Origin: Ariolimax columbianus
Taxonomy: Eukaryota; Mollusca; Gastropoda; Stylommatophora; Arionidae
Direction: 5' to 3'
Length of the DNA stretch: 64,000 bases
NCBI GenBank assembly: GCA_036924085.1
Contig: JAVGWX010000009.1
Span: 64,146,512-64,210,511, forward strand
Below are positions 10,926 through 24,450 of the stretch, one piece after another (position 1 is the stretch's first letter; each line of letters starts with the position of its first letter). The notes under the pieces are model-generated. The model was not told where the DNA came from and did no database searches. It worked only from the letters and a program-made list of their open reading frames with translations. A program made the translations under genes and the position numbers.

Positions 10926-11404
10926 TTGTGGCCATTAGGCTGAGAGAAAAAATAGCGAGCTACTGACCTAGCTACCAATTGACCTGATTCCTACGCTGTG
11001 TTAGGCTGGGCGCAGTAGGCTTTGCCGCATCGCGCGTTTACTAACATGTCACTACGCTTAAACAGAAAAGCCCATTTCATTTTCAATTTCTAATTTATTT
11101 CATATCTATTTAATGCAAAAGAAAGGCATGTAATTACCCTCTTCTCTGTTCACCAGTTAAGGCTACAGAATGGCCTCTAACAGTGGTCCACCGGGGTCTT
11201 TGTGTATGAAAAGGCAAGAATAGCACCACTGCCCCCAAAGAGAGCATGTCGTAAAAGGCGACTAACTGTGTAACGTGGTATAACACAGGCTAAGATTATG
11301 TGATTTGTTAAGTGCAGCATAGATTACATCTAACAGGCTCTATTTGCTCTAGTGTGTCTATTAAGATGGACTCGCACATGGGTTACCCATCATCCAAGGA
11401 AATG
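10926..11404. other. Unassigned sequence
   Basis: Nothing recognisable beyond simple AT-rich patches. Confidence 0.3.
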
Positions 11405-11407
11405 GTA

Positions 11408-11463
11408 GTATACAGACTCTGCATCGTCTTCTAAACGAGTTTAAAGACAGAGTTAAGTTAAGG
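11408..11463 (+). mobile_element. CR1/Jockey-like LINE 3'-end fragment
   Basis: GTATACAGACTCTGCATCG, TCTTCTAAACGAGTTTAAAG and AGTTAAGTTAAG match the 3' end at 19425-19476. Confidence 0.6.
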
Positions 11464-11862
11464 CCAGTTAACATACCTAGGATAGAAGAATCGTCTAATC
11501 ATGGTTTTATACTAACTACTATTCACATGTTCCAAAGACTTCTGGGTTTTGAAGAGAACTTTTGAAACACTCCCCGCCCTGTATATGATAAATGAGAATG
11601 CGAAGACTAATGTCTGGATCAAGTTTAATGACCAAGACTGTCATCTCACGTCAATTCCGTGCACAATGAAAACAGGCTGTTACTTTAGTTTGGCCAACGA
11701 GGCGATTTCAGTGTGTATCCCTTAGCCCAGAGAAGCACTGCACAACAGCGAGAGAGAATCGGGTACACATCGGGTATCCAAGGATACGCCAGTGGGCGGG
11801 AATCCACTGTAGGACTAGATCTGATTTTTAAGACAGCAATCCGATGTTGTATTTTATTTCAC
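11464..11862. other. Unassigned sequence ending in a family R LINE scrap
   Basis: 11797-11862 matches a part of the family R LINE near 51120-51190 (AATCCACTGTAGGACTAGAT). The rest is not recognisable. Confidence 0.4.
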
Positions 11863-13900
11863 TTAACTTAACGTCTTTATACTGGTTTAGAAGACTCTGC
11901 AGAGTCTGTATACAACCAGTTCCAATTACATCATCTTGCTCTAGAAGCTGTACGCATCCAATCTATTCTTAAATGCATTGACCGTCCCAGCCTCCACCAC
12001 CTCACTTGGCAATGCATTCCAAGCATTCACAACTCTTTGGCTAAAGAAATACTTCCTAATATCTAATCTGGACCTCTCCTTAGTCAATTTGTAGCTGTGC
12101 CCTCTTGTCCTTGTTGGTGGTTGTACTTTAAAAAACTTGTTATAGTCTACCTTATCCATTCCTCTGATCATCTTATACACCTGTATTGTCACCACGAATT
12201 CTTCTCTCTTCTAGACACTGTAGGCCGGTTCTTTTTAATCTTTTCTCATAACTGGAATCCCACTATCAGCGTTGTCGCTCTTTTTTGTATTCTCTCCAGC
12301 ATGTCTATATCCCCTCTCTGATAAGGACTCCACACATGTACACAGTACTCCAATCTGGGTCTAACTAATGCTTTATACAGTTTGACTATCACCTCCTTGC
12401 TCCTATGTTTAATATTTCTTTTTATGATTCCTAACATTGCATTTGCCTTTTTTACTGCTACCTGAACTTGCTCCCTCACCTTACATGTATGATCTATTAT
12501 AACCCCTAAGTCCCTTTCTTTATCTATCTTTCTAATATTGTTCTCTCCCGTTCTGTAATTATGTTCCATATTGGATCTACCCATGTGGATGACTACATTT
12601 ATCTACATTAAACTCCATTTGCCAGCTTTCAGACCATTCTCGAATTTTATCTAAATCCGACCTCAATATATCCACTTCTGCTTTAGATGAGACACTACTG
12701 CATAGTTTTGTATCATCAGCAAATTTTGCAATAATGGATCCCATACCTATGTCCAAATCATTTATATATATCAAGAATAAAATTGGTCCCAAAACCGAGC
12801 CCTGTGGCACTCCACTTTTCACTTCACACCACTCAGAGTACTCCTTATTTATACCCACCCTTTGCCTTCTTCCCGTTAACCAATTTTCAATCTATTTGGC
12901 AACTTCCCCACCTATTCCATGTGATTTTAACTTTCGAAATAATCTTTGATGAGGTACTCTATCAAAGGCCTTTGCAAAATCCAGATAAATAACGTCCACT
13001 GGCTCCCCTTTATCTAACATTTTGGTAACCTCCTCCAGGAATTCTAATAGATTTGTTAAGCATGATCTCCCTCTGGTAAACCCATGCTGACTATTTCTAA
13101 TTAGATTAAATTTATCTAAATGCATTACAATGTTTTCTTTGATTATTGACTCTAACAATTTACAGACTATGCTCGTTAAGCTCACGGGTCTATAGTTTGC
13201 TGGATCTGCTTTTTTGCCCTTTTTGAATAAGGGGATCACTCCTACATCTTTCCAATCTCGTGGAACAATCCCTTGTGCAAGTGATTGAGAACATAATATA
13301 GCCAATGGTTTTGCTAATTGGTCTCTAATTTCATACAGCAATTTTGGATGAATACCATCTTGACCTGGACATTTATCCACTTTCAACCCCTCCAATTTTT
13401 AAAAAACCATTTCCTCTGTAATACAGATTGATCCTAATCCTGCTGTATCCATGTCTCTTTGAAAGATATCTACAGGCTATGGGATCTTAGAGCAGTCTTC
13501 TTTTGTGTACACTGTGCCAAAGTAGTGATTGAGTAGATTTGCTGCCTCCCTATTTTCACTTATTTTTTTTCCTGTGCTGTCCTTTGATCTTTGTTTATTT
13601 CTAACATAAGAGAAGAAGCTTTTACTATCAGTCTTGATCCTCTGAGCAAGTTTCTTTTCGAAGTCTATTTTTGCTGTTTTATTCGCTTTCTGAGATATGT
13701 ATTGCTTGTCCAAATATTTTAAATATGTTTCTTTTGATTTACCTGCCTCTCTATAAATTTTTTCCATGCTTTATTTTTAGCTCTTCTACATTTAACTACA
13801 ATTTTAGTGATCCACTTTTACGCTTGGGGTTTACCTCCCTATATGGAACACATTCCTCTTTTAGCATTTCGAGAACTGTTTTAACCTTACGCACTCCACA
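11863..13900 (-). mobile_element. CR1/Jockey-like LINE, 5'-truncated, RT region present
   Basis: On the - strand, in order: linker (13477-13767), RT fingers and palm with QDGIHPKLLYE, RPVSLTSIVCKLLE and DVIYLDFAKAFDRVPHQRL (12892-13395), then GVPQGSVLGPILFLIYINDL and the catalytic FADDTKLC (12577-12858), then the thumb with LGVIID and LYKALVRPRLEYC (12246-12584) and the C-terminal tail (11941-12195). The endonuclease domain is missing. Frameshifts break the ORF. The 3' end is CTTAAC-rich on the + strand. A close relative lies in opposite orientation at 17140-19476. Confidence 0.9.
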
Positions 13901-14553
13901 TTATTTTTGGAAAAAATTTGACCTAATTAATTTTCTTAATTAGTCGCTGTGGTAGTCGTCTTTCAAAATTTGTAACTTTTATGTTTGTTTGTCAATAAAT
14001 ATGATTTTCTGGTGTGTAGATACACAATAGCATAACGAACATGTGGGTGTTATTGTTTTTGTTGTATGTTTGTTAGTTTTTGAGATTTAAAAAGATGAAG
14101 TTGAAAATTTATGAAAATGTCGGGAAAAATTTGGACTCGACCACTAGGCCTAGTCGCTTCGATAGAAAACCATTGAAACCACAACAACGTATCGATACTG
14201 TGTTTACAATATCGCCACAACTGTTAGTTTCCAATTCAAACGTAGTTCTTTCATTTAACCAAACAAAATAAACAGATCTACGCGATAAAAATCTTTCTCA
14301 ACAACCTACTTCCCCTTTCGCAAAAAGTCGGCTTGCTCCAAACGGCGTATACAAAATTAAAACTGTTCAAAAGCCATTTGTAATCGAACACACGATACTT
14401 TAACCGGCAAAATATCGTGTATATATGGAGGACGTACTCAGCAGTAAAAAATGGCTGTCAGGAGTGACTCCGTTCAAAAAAAAAAAATTTTTTCCGCACA
14501 CCGTTTTTGCAGGCCGAGCTGGTCCAAAGAGAACGGACAAGGGCGTGCTTAAG
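13901..14553. other. Unassigned AT-rich sequence
   Basis: No supported feature. A short homopurine tract occurs near 14478-14490. Confidence 0.35.
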
Positions 14554-14642
14554 GTTAAAACTCTCCCACTCCTGTTCAACATCTGTTCCTCCGACAATAT
14601 CTTCCCAGATTATTTCATGTGAGAGTCTGTCTTGTTTGAGGC
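14554..14642 (-). mobile_element. Chimeric LINE scraps
   Basis: 14554-14612 is the reverse complement of the linker region of the CR1/Jockey-like LINE near 17395-17452. 14612-14642 (ATTTCATGTGAGAGTCTGTC) matches family R near 51182-51212. The junction between the two is abrupt. Confidence 0.6.
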
Positions 14643-15035
14643 AAAGTGGCACGTTAAGGCTACAACATCATACGTTTCTTTCTCTCATCTTATTCCTTTT
14701 GACGATACAGCATTATATGCAGAAGTATTGGGTGGCAGTTGAGTGTTGTGGCAGGGCAGACTAGGCTTTTAGCCTTGGTTGGCGGCTGGTCTAGGTTTGA
14801 AGCCCTGACAGGCGAACAGATAGAGCATTGCTCTGCTGATACGATAGCTTCTGCAGCTTGACTTGTTCCAAATGTATTGGTATCACCTTTCCCTTTGAGT
14901 AAACAAGGCAGACCGAGAGAGGGACCATATTGCATGGGCAACACATGGTCTCTATATTCCTGTCCGGGCATTGTGCTAATAGCACAATTACTATCGTCTG
15001 ATAAGACGAAAAGAGCCAATGATTATTAATATTGT

Positions 15036-15038
<3 letters not shown>
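14643..15038. other. Unassigned sequence
   Basis: Nothing recognisable. Confidence 0.3.

Positions 15039-15103
<65 letters not shown>
15039..15103 (+). repeat. (TA)n microsatellite, then GATA
   Basis: More than 30 TA units followed by a short GATA run to about 15114. Confidence 0.95.
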
Positions 15104-15105
<2 letters not shown>

Positions 15106-15114
15106 TAGATAGAT

Positions 15115-17139
15115 ATACGTGTGTGTGTGCATATGTTTGTGTATAACTGTGACCTTGTGTATGGAAAGTCAAGAATGAACAGCCAGCGCATACAATTAAT
15201 ATACAAGAACATATACAGGCTTATTACCCTCCCACTTGCTCACAGTGTCGACGCCCTCATACATAGGAGACGTCGAGATATCACTGAAGTTAGAAACCAC
15301 TTATCCGCCCCGGGTCGAGAATTATTGCGACAAGTTGCAGTAAGTACTGGCGAAAACATTTCCCGCGCATTGACTACTGTTTGTATTAATTATTGTATGC
15401 TTAATTTCACGTCTGTTGATCGGTCTTGGATAGTCTGTGTGAATATTATTTTCTGCTTTGTATCAACTGGCTTTGAGAAAGCCTAAGTATGATTCAATTT
15501 AAAATAAAAAATACAGATTGTGCATGTATACTTGTTTAATTTAAAAAAAGAAGTAATTTTTCGTCTTTTATCTTTAAACATTTTAACCATTTAGAACATT
15601 TACTACATAGTACATGATATGCAGTTATAGCAATTTTGCCTGTTGATTGATAGTGCTTTTTATAATTAAAAAAAATTACCTACTTTTTCACGTTCTACCA
15701 ATTTATTAAATATACGTATATTCATTAAAACATTTGGGAAATCAGTAATTAATCCAATGAATTGAGGGAATGCGTCCGCGTGCGCGTTTGTGTGCATGTA
15801 TTAGTATGTGTATATATATATATATTTTTATATATATATATATATATATATTACTTCTAGTTCTTGTGGATATGACTAAAACATAGAAATGAACATTGTT
15901 GACATAAGCCTCCTTCAGGATTCGGGGAAATGCTGATAACAGAAATAGACAAATAATGTACGTAGCAGACAGACGATTCATTTGTTCACCTTTATAAATA
16001 GTATATATACTGTTTTAGAAACAAAATTGGTTTCCAAACATTGCGAGAGTATTTCTTTGCCATGTTAGTGAAATGTTTTAGAGTAATTTGTTGGCAACGT
16101 TATTTAATACTCGTACTATTTCTCTAACTATTTACTAAAACGAAATGCTGCCCGACATTTTACATTTGTCCAATATTAAAGTGGTGATAATAATTTATTT
16201 CTTTGTTCAATGTGGAGCATTGAACTACACTGGGCTCTTAACATAACGCCTGCATTTGAGAATTTTCAGTGGCGGGTTCAATATAAATAATTTCACATGA
16301 TGATGTTGCTTGATACATGCAGATTCATCCTTGATAGTCTTTTGCAACTTGATTTGAAGGTTAAAGCGTGACTATACTTAACAATCCGGGCATCACTTGG
16401 GTAATGTAATATTATATGCAGACTTTAAATCTAATAAAAATAATTAATTTTGTTTAGTTGTTAATTAACTAATCGTTTAATTTTTGTATCTTTCACAATC
16501 TATGCATCATGATTAATTGATTGATTGATTGGTAATAGATTGTAGGTAAAAATGTGACAGATAAAAGTGTCTACATTTGTCTTCAAAGTTAAAATCAAAT
16601 TTGTTAAATATCTGCTTGTCTCCATGTTCAAACGTTATGTTCCTTTTATTTTATATTTCTAATCTTCTCTTTAAATGTTTTAAAAATATTATTGTTTTAT
16701 TAATAGTGTATACCCTTTTCTTTGTTTTTAATAATTTAACAAAAAATGTCAGAAATGTAAGCTTTTCATACCAAATAATTTTTTATTTTATTTGTTTATT
16801 TTCTGTTCCCTTGGAATATAAATAAGGCTACAACAATCATTCGATACATCTCCATGTGCTAGTCTTATTGAGATACGTCCAACAAGTGTTGGCTCCTCCT
16901 CTTGCTGTCCTTTGCTTAGTGTTCTTCTGCATCCCAAGCAGCTCTTCATAATTCTAAACAACAGTTCAGCGTTTTTAGGACTACATTTGTGACATGCCTT
17001 TTCTCCTTAAACGGTATCTGCATAATCCTCAATTGTACTGGCTGTCATCCTGTTCTTTTACACACATCTGTGTTTGTTATTACTTCTAGTCATTCCCTTC
17101 TTTTTCTATTTTTTCTTCTGCGTTCATCATGGGAATGAC
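15115..17139. other. Unassigned AT-rich sequence with a second (TA)n tract
   Basis: 15810-15851 is TA-rich. Open frames at 15121-15486 and 16577-16825 have no recognisable domain, and AT-rich composition explains the second one. I see no exon structure. Confidence 0.4.
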
Positions 17140-19476
17140 ATTTGGAATGCTGTGTCGCAGTTTACAGCGAGGTGGAGAAGCAGCCACCAGAGGCAAAAAC
17201 ATACTCGATCTAGTTTTTACCACAGAGGAAAATATGATTGAAAACGTTACCGTTGGGGAACTGTTTGGCTCAAGTGACCATCAAATCATCTGTTGGGATC
17301 TTATTGCAGGGAAAGAAGTAAACATAAACACGCGAACATACGACTACTCTAAGGCAGATGTTAAGAGGATGAAAGAGGCAGCGAACCACATAATCTGGAA
17401 AGATATTGTTGTAGGAACAGATGTTGAACAGGAGTGGGAAAGTTTTAAAACAGTTCTAGAAACGCTAAAAGAGGAATGTGTTCCATGTAGGGAGGTAAAC
17501 CCCAAGCGTAAAAAGTGGATAACTAGATTTGTAGTGAAATGTAGAAGAGCAAAAAAAAAAGCATGGAAAAAATATATAGAGGCAGGTAAATCAAAAGAAA
17601 CATATGTAAAATATTTGGACAAGCAATACATATCTCAGAAAGCGAATGAAACAGCAAAAATTGACTGAAAAAAAACTTGCTCAGATGATCAAGACTGACA
17701 GTAAAAGCTTCTTCTCTTATGTTAGAAATAAATAAAGAACGAAAGACAAAGTAGGCCCTCTCATAGACAGTACAGGGAAAATAATAAGTGAGAATAGGGA
17801 GGCAGCTAATCTGCTCAATCAGTACTTTGGCACAGTCTTCACAAAAGAGGACTGCTCCATGATCCCAGAGCCAATAGATATCTTTCAAAGAGACATGGAT
17901 ACAGCAGGATTAGGATCAATCTGTATTACAGAGGAAATGGTTTTTTAAAAATTGGAGGGGTTGAAAGTGGATAAATGTCCAGGTCAAGATGGTATTCATC
18001 CAAAATTGCTGTATGAAATTAGAGACCAACTAGCAAAACCATTGGCTATATTATGTTCTCAATCACTTACAAAAGGGATTGTTCCACGGGATTGGAAAGA
18101 TGCAGGAGTGATCCCCTTATTCAAAAAAGGCAAAAAATCAGATCCAGCAAATTATAGACCGGTGAGTTTAACGAGCATAGTCTGTAAATTGTTAGAGTCA
18201 ATAATCAAAGAAAACATTGTAATGCATTTAGACAAATTTAATCTAATTAGAAATAGTCAACATGGGTTTACTAGAGGGAGATCATGCTTAACAAATCTAT
18301 TAGAATTCATGGAGGAGGTTACTAAAATCATAGATAAAGGGGAGCCAGTGGATGTTATTTATCTAGACTTTGCAAAGGCCTTTGATAGAGTACCTCATCA
18401 AAGATTATTTCGAAAGTTAAAATCACATGGAATAGGTGGGGAAGTTGCCAAATGGATTGAAAATTGGTTAACGGGAAGAAGGCAGCGGGTGGGCATAAAT
18501 AAGGAGTACTCTGAGTGGAGTGAAGTGAAAAGTGGTGTGCCACAGGGCTCGGTTTTGGGACCAATTTTTTTCTTGATATATATACATTTTTTGGACATTG
18601 ATTTGAGATCCATGATTGCAAAATTTGCTGATGACACAAAACTATGCAGTAGTGTCTCATCTAAAGCGGAAGTGGATATATTGAGGTCGGATTTAGATAA
18701 AATTCGAGAATGGTCTGTAAGCTGGCAAATGGAGTTTAATGTAGATAAATGTACAGTCATCCACATGGGTAGATCCAATATGGAACATAATTACAGAATG
18801 GGAGAAAACAATATTAGAAAGATAGATAAGAAAAGGGACCTAGGGGTAATAATAGTTCATACAGGAAAGGTGAGTGAACAAGTTAAGGTAGCAGCGAAAA
18901 AGGCAAATGCGGTGTTAGGTATGATAAAAAGAAAATATTAAACATAGGAGCAAGGAAGTGATCGTCAAACTGTATAACGCTTTAGTTAGACCTAGATTGG
19001 AGTACTGTGTACAGGTGTGGAGTCCTTATCAAAGAGGGGACATAAACATGCTAGAAAGAATACAAAAAAGAGCGACAAAGATGATAGTGGGATTCCAGAA
19101 TTACAGTTTTGAGGAACGACTCAGAAAAACCGGCCTACAGTGTCTCGAAGAGAGAAGAATTCGTGGTGACTTAATACAGGTTTATAAGATGATCAGAGGA
19201 ATCGATAAATTAGACTATAACAAGTTTTTTTTAAAAATACAGCCACCTACAATAACATGAGGGCATAGCTACAAGCTGACTAAAGAGAGGTCCAGGTTAG
19301 ATATTAGGAAATATTTTTTTAGTCAGAGAGTGGTGTCTGCTTGGAATGCATTGCCAGGGGAGGTAGTGGAGGCAGGGACAGTTAATGCATTTAAGAATAA
19401 ACTGGATGCGCATAACTGGTTGTATACAGACTCTGCGGGGTCTTCTAAACCAGTATAAGGACGTTAAGTTAAGTTA
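17140..19476 (+). mobile_element. CR1/Jockey-like LINE with endonuclease end, RT and 3' end
   Basis: 17180-17310 encodes the end of an AP-type endonuclease (GKNILDLVFTTEENM, then GSSDHQIICWDL with the conserved SDH). A linker follows to 17668. RT is open for 329 codons at 17952-18941 with RPVSLTSIVCKLLE, DVIYLDFAKAFDRVPH, GVPQGSVLGPIFFLIYI and catalytic FADDTKLC. The thumb and tail continue at 18958-19260 after a frameshift. In-frame stops at 17666 and near 17733 show it is inactive. The 3' end is a GTTAAGTTAAG run at 19465-19476. Confidence 0.92.
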
Positions 19477-20354
19477 AGAGGTTGCGATATCTTCCCCTTT
19501 CGACCCAAGACGTGATTTCAACACGCCATTTTTGGGACCGGGTTTGAATTCCCTTTTCGGCTCCTGCATGGTTGCAGTCTGTATCCAGGACCGCCACTTG
19601 TAGGCGGATTAGGATCATGGCTCCTAGAAACGAATAGCTGACCCTGATGCAAGCAGACATATATGAGTCACTGGCTACTGTCCGCTCAACCACCTCAGCA
19701 TCTTTTTAGTCATCTGACACAAAGCACATGACACAGGGATTATTGTCGCTCGTTAACAATTTGAATGAAAAGCTATTTGTTGCAAGATCCTGTGTTCGAG
19801 CCACAGAGTGAGAGCTTTTGCTTGTTTTGTTTTCTAAAGTTTTAACATCCTTTTGGTGAATAAAGGCTTCTTTCAGTCACGTACAATTTTTAGTTATACT
19901 AGTGGCGTGGGCTATCAAAAAACATTCGCTGTCCAGTTTGAATTGTTACGAAGTATTTCCCCCATAAAAAAAGAACTGCAGTCCGAATACATCGTTGACC
20001 TATCAACATTCAAAACTAAATTGATTATATATTGTTTCGTGAGTTTATTATTTTTGAAGAAAGTTGCAAAAGTTTTACGTTGGGCGAGAAGATTTTAATG
20101 TAAAATAACAATTTGGTCTCCTTATCATCGCTCTAAAATTTTGGTTACTTAATCTATTTTTGTTTCCTCAATTAGTAAAAGTTTTCACATTTTCTGAAAT
20201 ATTAAGTCATCAATCTCTATAAGATCTTGTTGCAATATTTATTATAATTTCTTTAAAAAAAATAATTAATTTGAATTCTTGCTTATATTTTATATACTTA
20301 TTTAGAAAACTGTTATGTACTCACTTATTTACTGACTTACTTTCCGTGTCCTGC
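19477..20354. other. Unassigned AT-rich sequence
   Basis: An 81-codon open frame at 19853-20098 shows no domain. 19680-19815 has weak tRNA-like patterns that I do not call. Confidence 0.3.
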
Positions 20355-21230
20355 AACCTCACATAGTCTTCGCCCAAAAACCAGTCACTGTCAATGCTCT
20401 TTTATTTGGCACCACCAGGTCTTCCAAATCACATGATTCCTGCATCCTAGAATAAATAATCAGGTTTTCCGAGTCATGGATGGTCTCATATTCGTAATAT
20501 TCATCATCTGCAAATCCCCACTTTTTCAAGTTAGACCCACACCTGGATACACATGTCCTTAACCTGTTCAGAGATTTCCACGTAGTACATGGTAAATCAT
20601 GTCCTGGCGCAGGTTCTTCTTTGATCTCCATCTAACCTTCACCATTCATTTAGCGCCATCTGTCTATCCAGTGACCCTCGGGGCTCTGTTCTGAGGGTTG
20701 TACAGTCAGCAGTAAACTTTTCCTTGATTTCAGTCGTATTCTTTCTGCTGTTTGTCCAAAAAATAGGGTGTTACTGGTAACAAAACTGCTTTTTGTCTCT
20801 CAACTTCAGATGCGACATGTCACTCTGTCTCTCTCGCTCTCCATTTCTCAGCAACTGGAAAATGGTTTGAATATTAATGATTACTGTAGCTCACTGTTAG
20901 AACGCACTCCAGTCTCGTCTTCTCAGACATTTCTCCAGACTTGACACATGTATGATGTCAAGCTCGTGCAATAATTGGAACAGCGAATCATCTATGGATG
21001 TATCATAACCCTGCAGGCGATAAATCAGTGAATTCATTATGCATCCTTCCCATCCATACTTTATGTTCTCCAAATGGGTACTTTCAAAGTCAAAATTTAA
21101 ACTCTTTAATTTGTCGCTATACACAGCATTACCAGGAAAGAAGATCAGCTGACGCCCGTAAAAGTTTGAAGTCTCTCAATCCGCCATCCACTCATACGAA
21201 TGCCATATCCACTGTATGAATCAACAGCAG
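20355..21230 (-). mobile_element. LINE C-terminal remnant
   Basis: The - strand at 20359-20631 encodes TTWKSLNRLRTCVSRCGSNL, KKWGFADDE and LEDLVVPNKRALTVTGFW, the 'LNRLR.G..RC..NL.KWG' tail typical of one LINE group. 20897-21124 and the stretch between look like the upstream part of the same element, broken by stops. Confidence 0.65.
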
Positions 21231-21306
21231 CAAGGATTAGTAGTCAGACACAACGACTAGCATGTTTACAGAGGTCTCAGATGACTGCTCAGAGATGAAG
21301 TACGAT

Positions 21307-21482
21307 ATTTTCATCTTGGAGGTGTTGTCCGGTGTGCTCCGCTCGGCGTAGCAAAGACCCTACATTACATTATGATCCTGAAGTTGATGTCACGTGTGCT
21401 CTGATACGTAGCAATGCCCCTACATTACATTCTCATCTTGGAGGTGTTGTCGCGTGTGGTCCGCTCGGCGTAGCAATGACCC
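21307..21482 (+). repeat. About three copies of a 60-bp repeat
   Basis: TACATTACAT recurs at 21361 and 21421. Each unit carries a variant of CATCTTGGAGGTGTTGT and GGCGTAGCAA. Copies are diverged. Confidence 0.8.
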
Positions 21483-21689
21483 TAAATCCAGCTCTAACAG
21501 AACGCCAATCCTCATTTCTCATCACACGACATTGATCCTTCGATATATATGATGGTGTTATTATCCCGAATATGAAAACGTACAAGCTGTTGAACCTTGT
21601 ATTCAACTTTTCGATTGCATCACTTTCTCCATTACATGCCAAAGGGGATAACTTGGTGTAAGTAAAAATAAAAATAAAGCGAGGCACTG

Positions 21690-21835
21690 TGGATTTAAAT
21701 AAAGTGTTAAAATCAGAAATAGGTATAGCGAAAAACTGCGCTAAGGAGAAAACAAATACAAAAACCTACGTTACGACCAAAAGGCCTTCATCAGGGATAA
21801 CGAACAACAAAAATATGAGACTGCAATTCCTACAG
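21690..21835 (+). mobile_element. Family E dispersed repeat
   Basis: CCTACGTTACGACCAAAAGG and CCTTCATCAGGGATAAC match copies at 40450-40590 (+), 32890-33040 (-) and the inverted pair at 35330-35690. Confidence 0.7.
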
Positions 21836-21879
21836 GACGGGAATAATACATAAAATAAAGCTGTTTCTGTTTCTAAGAA

Positions 21880-24450
21880 TCTATGTCACTGCACTCCGGG
21901 CATACCCATAGGTGCTCATTCTCTCTCAGTAAATTGCGTAGGGTTGGATCCTGATGGTCCCTGTAGCTCGCTGGTTGTATACTCTCTTGCTCCGTCCTCT
22001 AATGCAACATACTCCGCTCGAACCTCGTTTAATGTCGAAATTCTGCAGCCTGTGGATTGCTGCTTCATCTATTGCAGTGTCTTCATCTTACAGGCGGTCA
22101 TTGATTGATTTCAAAATGTCACTTCTATCCATCACTAATGTGCCCATGATGGTAGCTTGTGAAGCCATGATGTCAGCTCTTTCATTGACATGAACACCAG
22201 CATGAGCAGGAAAGTAAATCCTCGTTAACCCTGAAGGTTTGAAGCCTCAATATGACTGTCACGATGACTGCCTTTGTTATAGAAGTCTCATATATCCATT
22301 TCAGTACCGAGGTCACTGCTTCCGTCTTCATGTCATACTGAAGGTTATTGACATGTATGCCCTACTGCGCTCAGCAACGACCTATCCTCTTACTCTAGCC
22401 GAGAAACCCCAGCCTGATGTCCCACTGCGCACGACTGATCCGTCGGTGTATATGACAGCGTCACTCTCCTGTGTGTTCTCAGTTATCGGCTGATTCACCT
22501 CATTCTTTGCTCTCTTGTTGCTCCGTTCTCTGCATTCCTTGTCGAAGGTAATGATGACTCTCTGGTACTCTATCATTCTATCACCAGTGTTGACCCATTC
22601 TTCCTCCTTGGCTATCGTCTCAGCTGGGGAGACGTATCCGATTGTTGTCTCTGCCTGTGCCATCCATGACGCTCATCTCTTGATTCTTAGTCCCTTGATG
22701 TCTGAGATACTACTGTACAGAGGGTGCCGCTTGTCTGTGGTGACACGCATTTAGGCTTTGACTTGTGCTAGTTTATGCCTGGATGTCACCGATAACAATC
22801 CCAACATGTACTGCATAATCACAATCGGGGTATCTCTAGTGCAGCCAAGAACCAGTCGGATACCTTCATTATGGATGAGTTCTAACCTTACAAACTGTGT
22901 TTTTGATGTGTGAGGATGCCCAGTCCGTAATTGATAACAGACAACACGACCTGACAAAATAGGATGAACAAGAGGCGTTGTTCCAAGTCGGCAGCAGCCA
23001 TGGTCTTCAGTGCTCCTAGCCCTTGCTCACATCTTTGTACGATATCGTCAACGTAACAATTATAGGAGAGACTGCGATCAAATGTGACTTCGAGGTATTT
23101 CAACCTGTTACACCTGTAAATGGTGCGACCATCAAATGTGATGCCCGGGAATTTAGCCTCTACTATGGAGTAATTCAAAAAGCACCAAAACCTGCAGGCA
23201 TTGTTCGGATTGATCTAGGAACTTGAGTCGCCGCACCACTGTGAGATTGCTTGCAAGGTTTCCTGGATGTCCTTGACAAAATCGTGCCTGTCTGAACCAG
23301 TCATGTCCGTTAGGATGTCATCGGCAAATATAAACGTTCGTCCTGTCCCTGTGGGTTGAATATTGGCCACTTTTACTATATAATGTTGAACAGCACCGAT
23401 GAAAGCAGAGACCCTTGAGGCAGTCCTGGACATATTTCGCCTCGGTTCTGGTGTCCACGATCCCACGCGAAGCGCAACTGTTCTTTCCATCAGGGCAGCT
23501 GATATCTAACTAACCAGCCACGGGTTTAAACCTTCAGACATGTAATTAAAGTCCCAAAATCGACACGGCTTTATGCGTCTTCCAGGTCGAGTACCACCGC
23601 GACTTTTTCTTGCTTTGACTGAAAACCCTCATAAACATCATACACGAAAGTTCCAGCGTTACTCAAGTCTCCTTCGCTGTTCTATACCTGCCCAGCGTAT
23701 CGGGTAGGATGTGCTCCCGTTCTCGAGCAATTTGCCAAATACATTCGGTATCGTAAGTGTTCGATAGTTGCTGAGAAACGTAGAGTCCTTACCAGATTTA
23801 GGCAATGGGCACAGATAGTTATGAAGCCAATCCTCAGGCACATATTACTTCTCTATAGTGTGATGGAACTCCTTCACCATATTTCGTATCTCTGTCTCAT
23901 TCAACTGCTTGATGGGGCAATACTGTACTCCATCAGGACCTGATGCAGTGTTTTTGCTGGAACGTAGGCAATTTGCGACCTCTGCCTTGGTGATAAGGTA
24001 AGGTCTACATAAGCCTCTTCCCTGATGGCTGCGTCTAAAATGCCTTTCCGAATTTCCTTTGTCAGTCTTGGCAACATATCGACTGAAAAGACTCAGACCC
24101 TTTTCTTAAGGGAAATTCCTTTGGTGTCTTGAATGTTGAGGATAAGCTGGCTTGTAGTCTCTCTATGCATCTTCCGATGCATGTGCCAGAACGTCTGGCG
24201 GGTATTATCATTACCTACACCTGTAATGTGCCAGAACTTTTGGAGGGTATTATCATTACCTACACCTGTAATGAACTCCTCCCATCGCTCACTTTTGTAC
24301 CCCCTAGCTAACGCTTTAAAGAAATTGGTAGCTTTGCCTTTTACCTCCTTCTCATTCAACACGTCGACATTAGTACCAGATTTCTTTCTGGCTTTATGCC
24401 AATCCTTTGTTGTCGCTTCCTTTTCTCTCCAGGCCGTATCAACCACTTAG
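21880..24450 (-). mobile_element. I-type LINE with reverse transcriptase and RNase H
   Basis: On the - strand, in order: linker (24093-24446), RT N-part with LCPLPKSGKDSTFLSNYRTL (23659-23841), RT palm with catalytic FADD (23215-23490), thumb with LKYLEVTFDRSLSYNCYVDD (22888-23178), then RNase H starting DAVIYTDGSV with its DG catalytic start (22382-22663), later RNase H parts near 22100-22230 and a CPEC motif near 21890. Many stops make it a pseudogene. A related 3' part at 57650-58085 carries an expanded DTAVD repeat, where this copy has a single DTAID. Confidence 0.85.
24183..24272 (+). repeat. 45-bp tandem duplication inside the LINE
   Basis: GTGCCAGAAC starts at 24183 and 24228. The unit is 45 bp, so 15 codons are duplicated in frame on the - strand (GVGNDNT..FWHI twice). 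Confidence 0.9.

Noticed and set aside
15121..15486. A 121-codon gene next to the (TA)n tract
   Set aside because: No recognisable domain, and the start lies in simple-repeat sequence.
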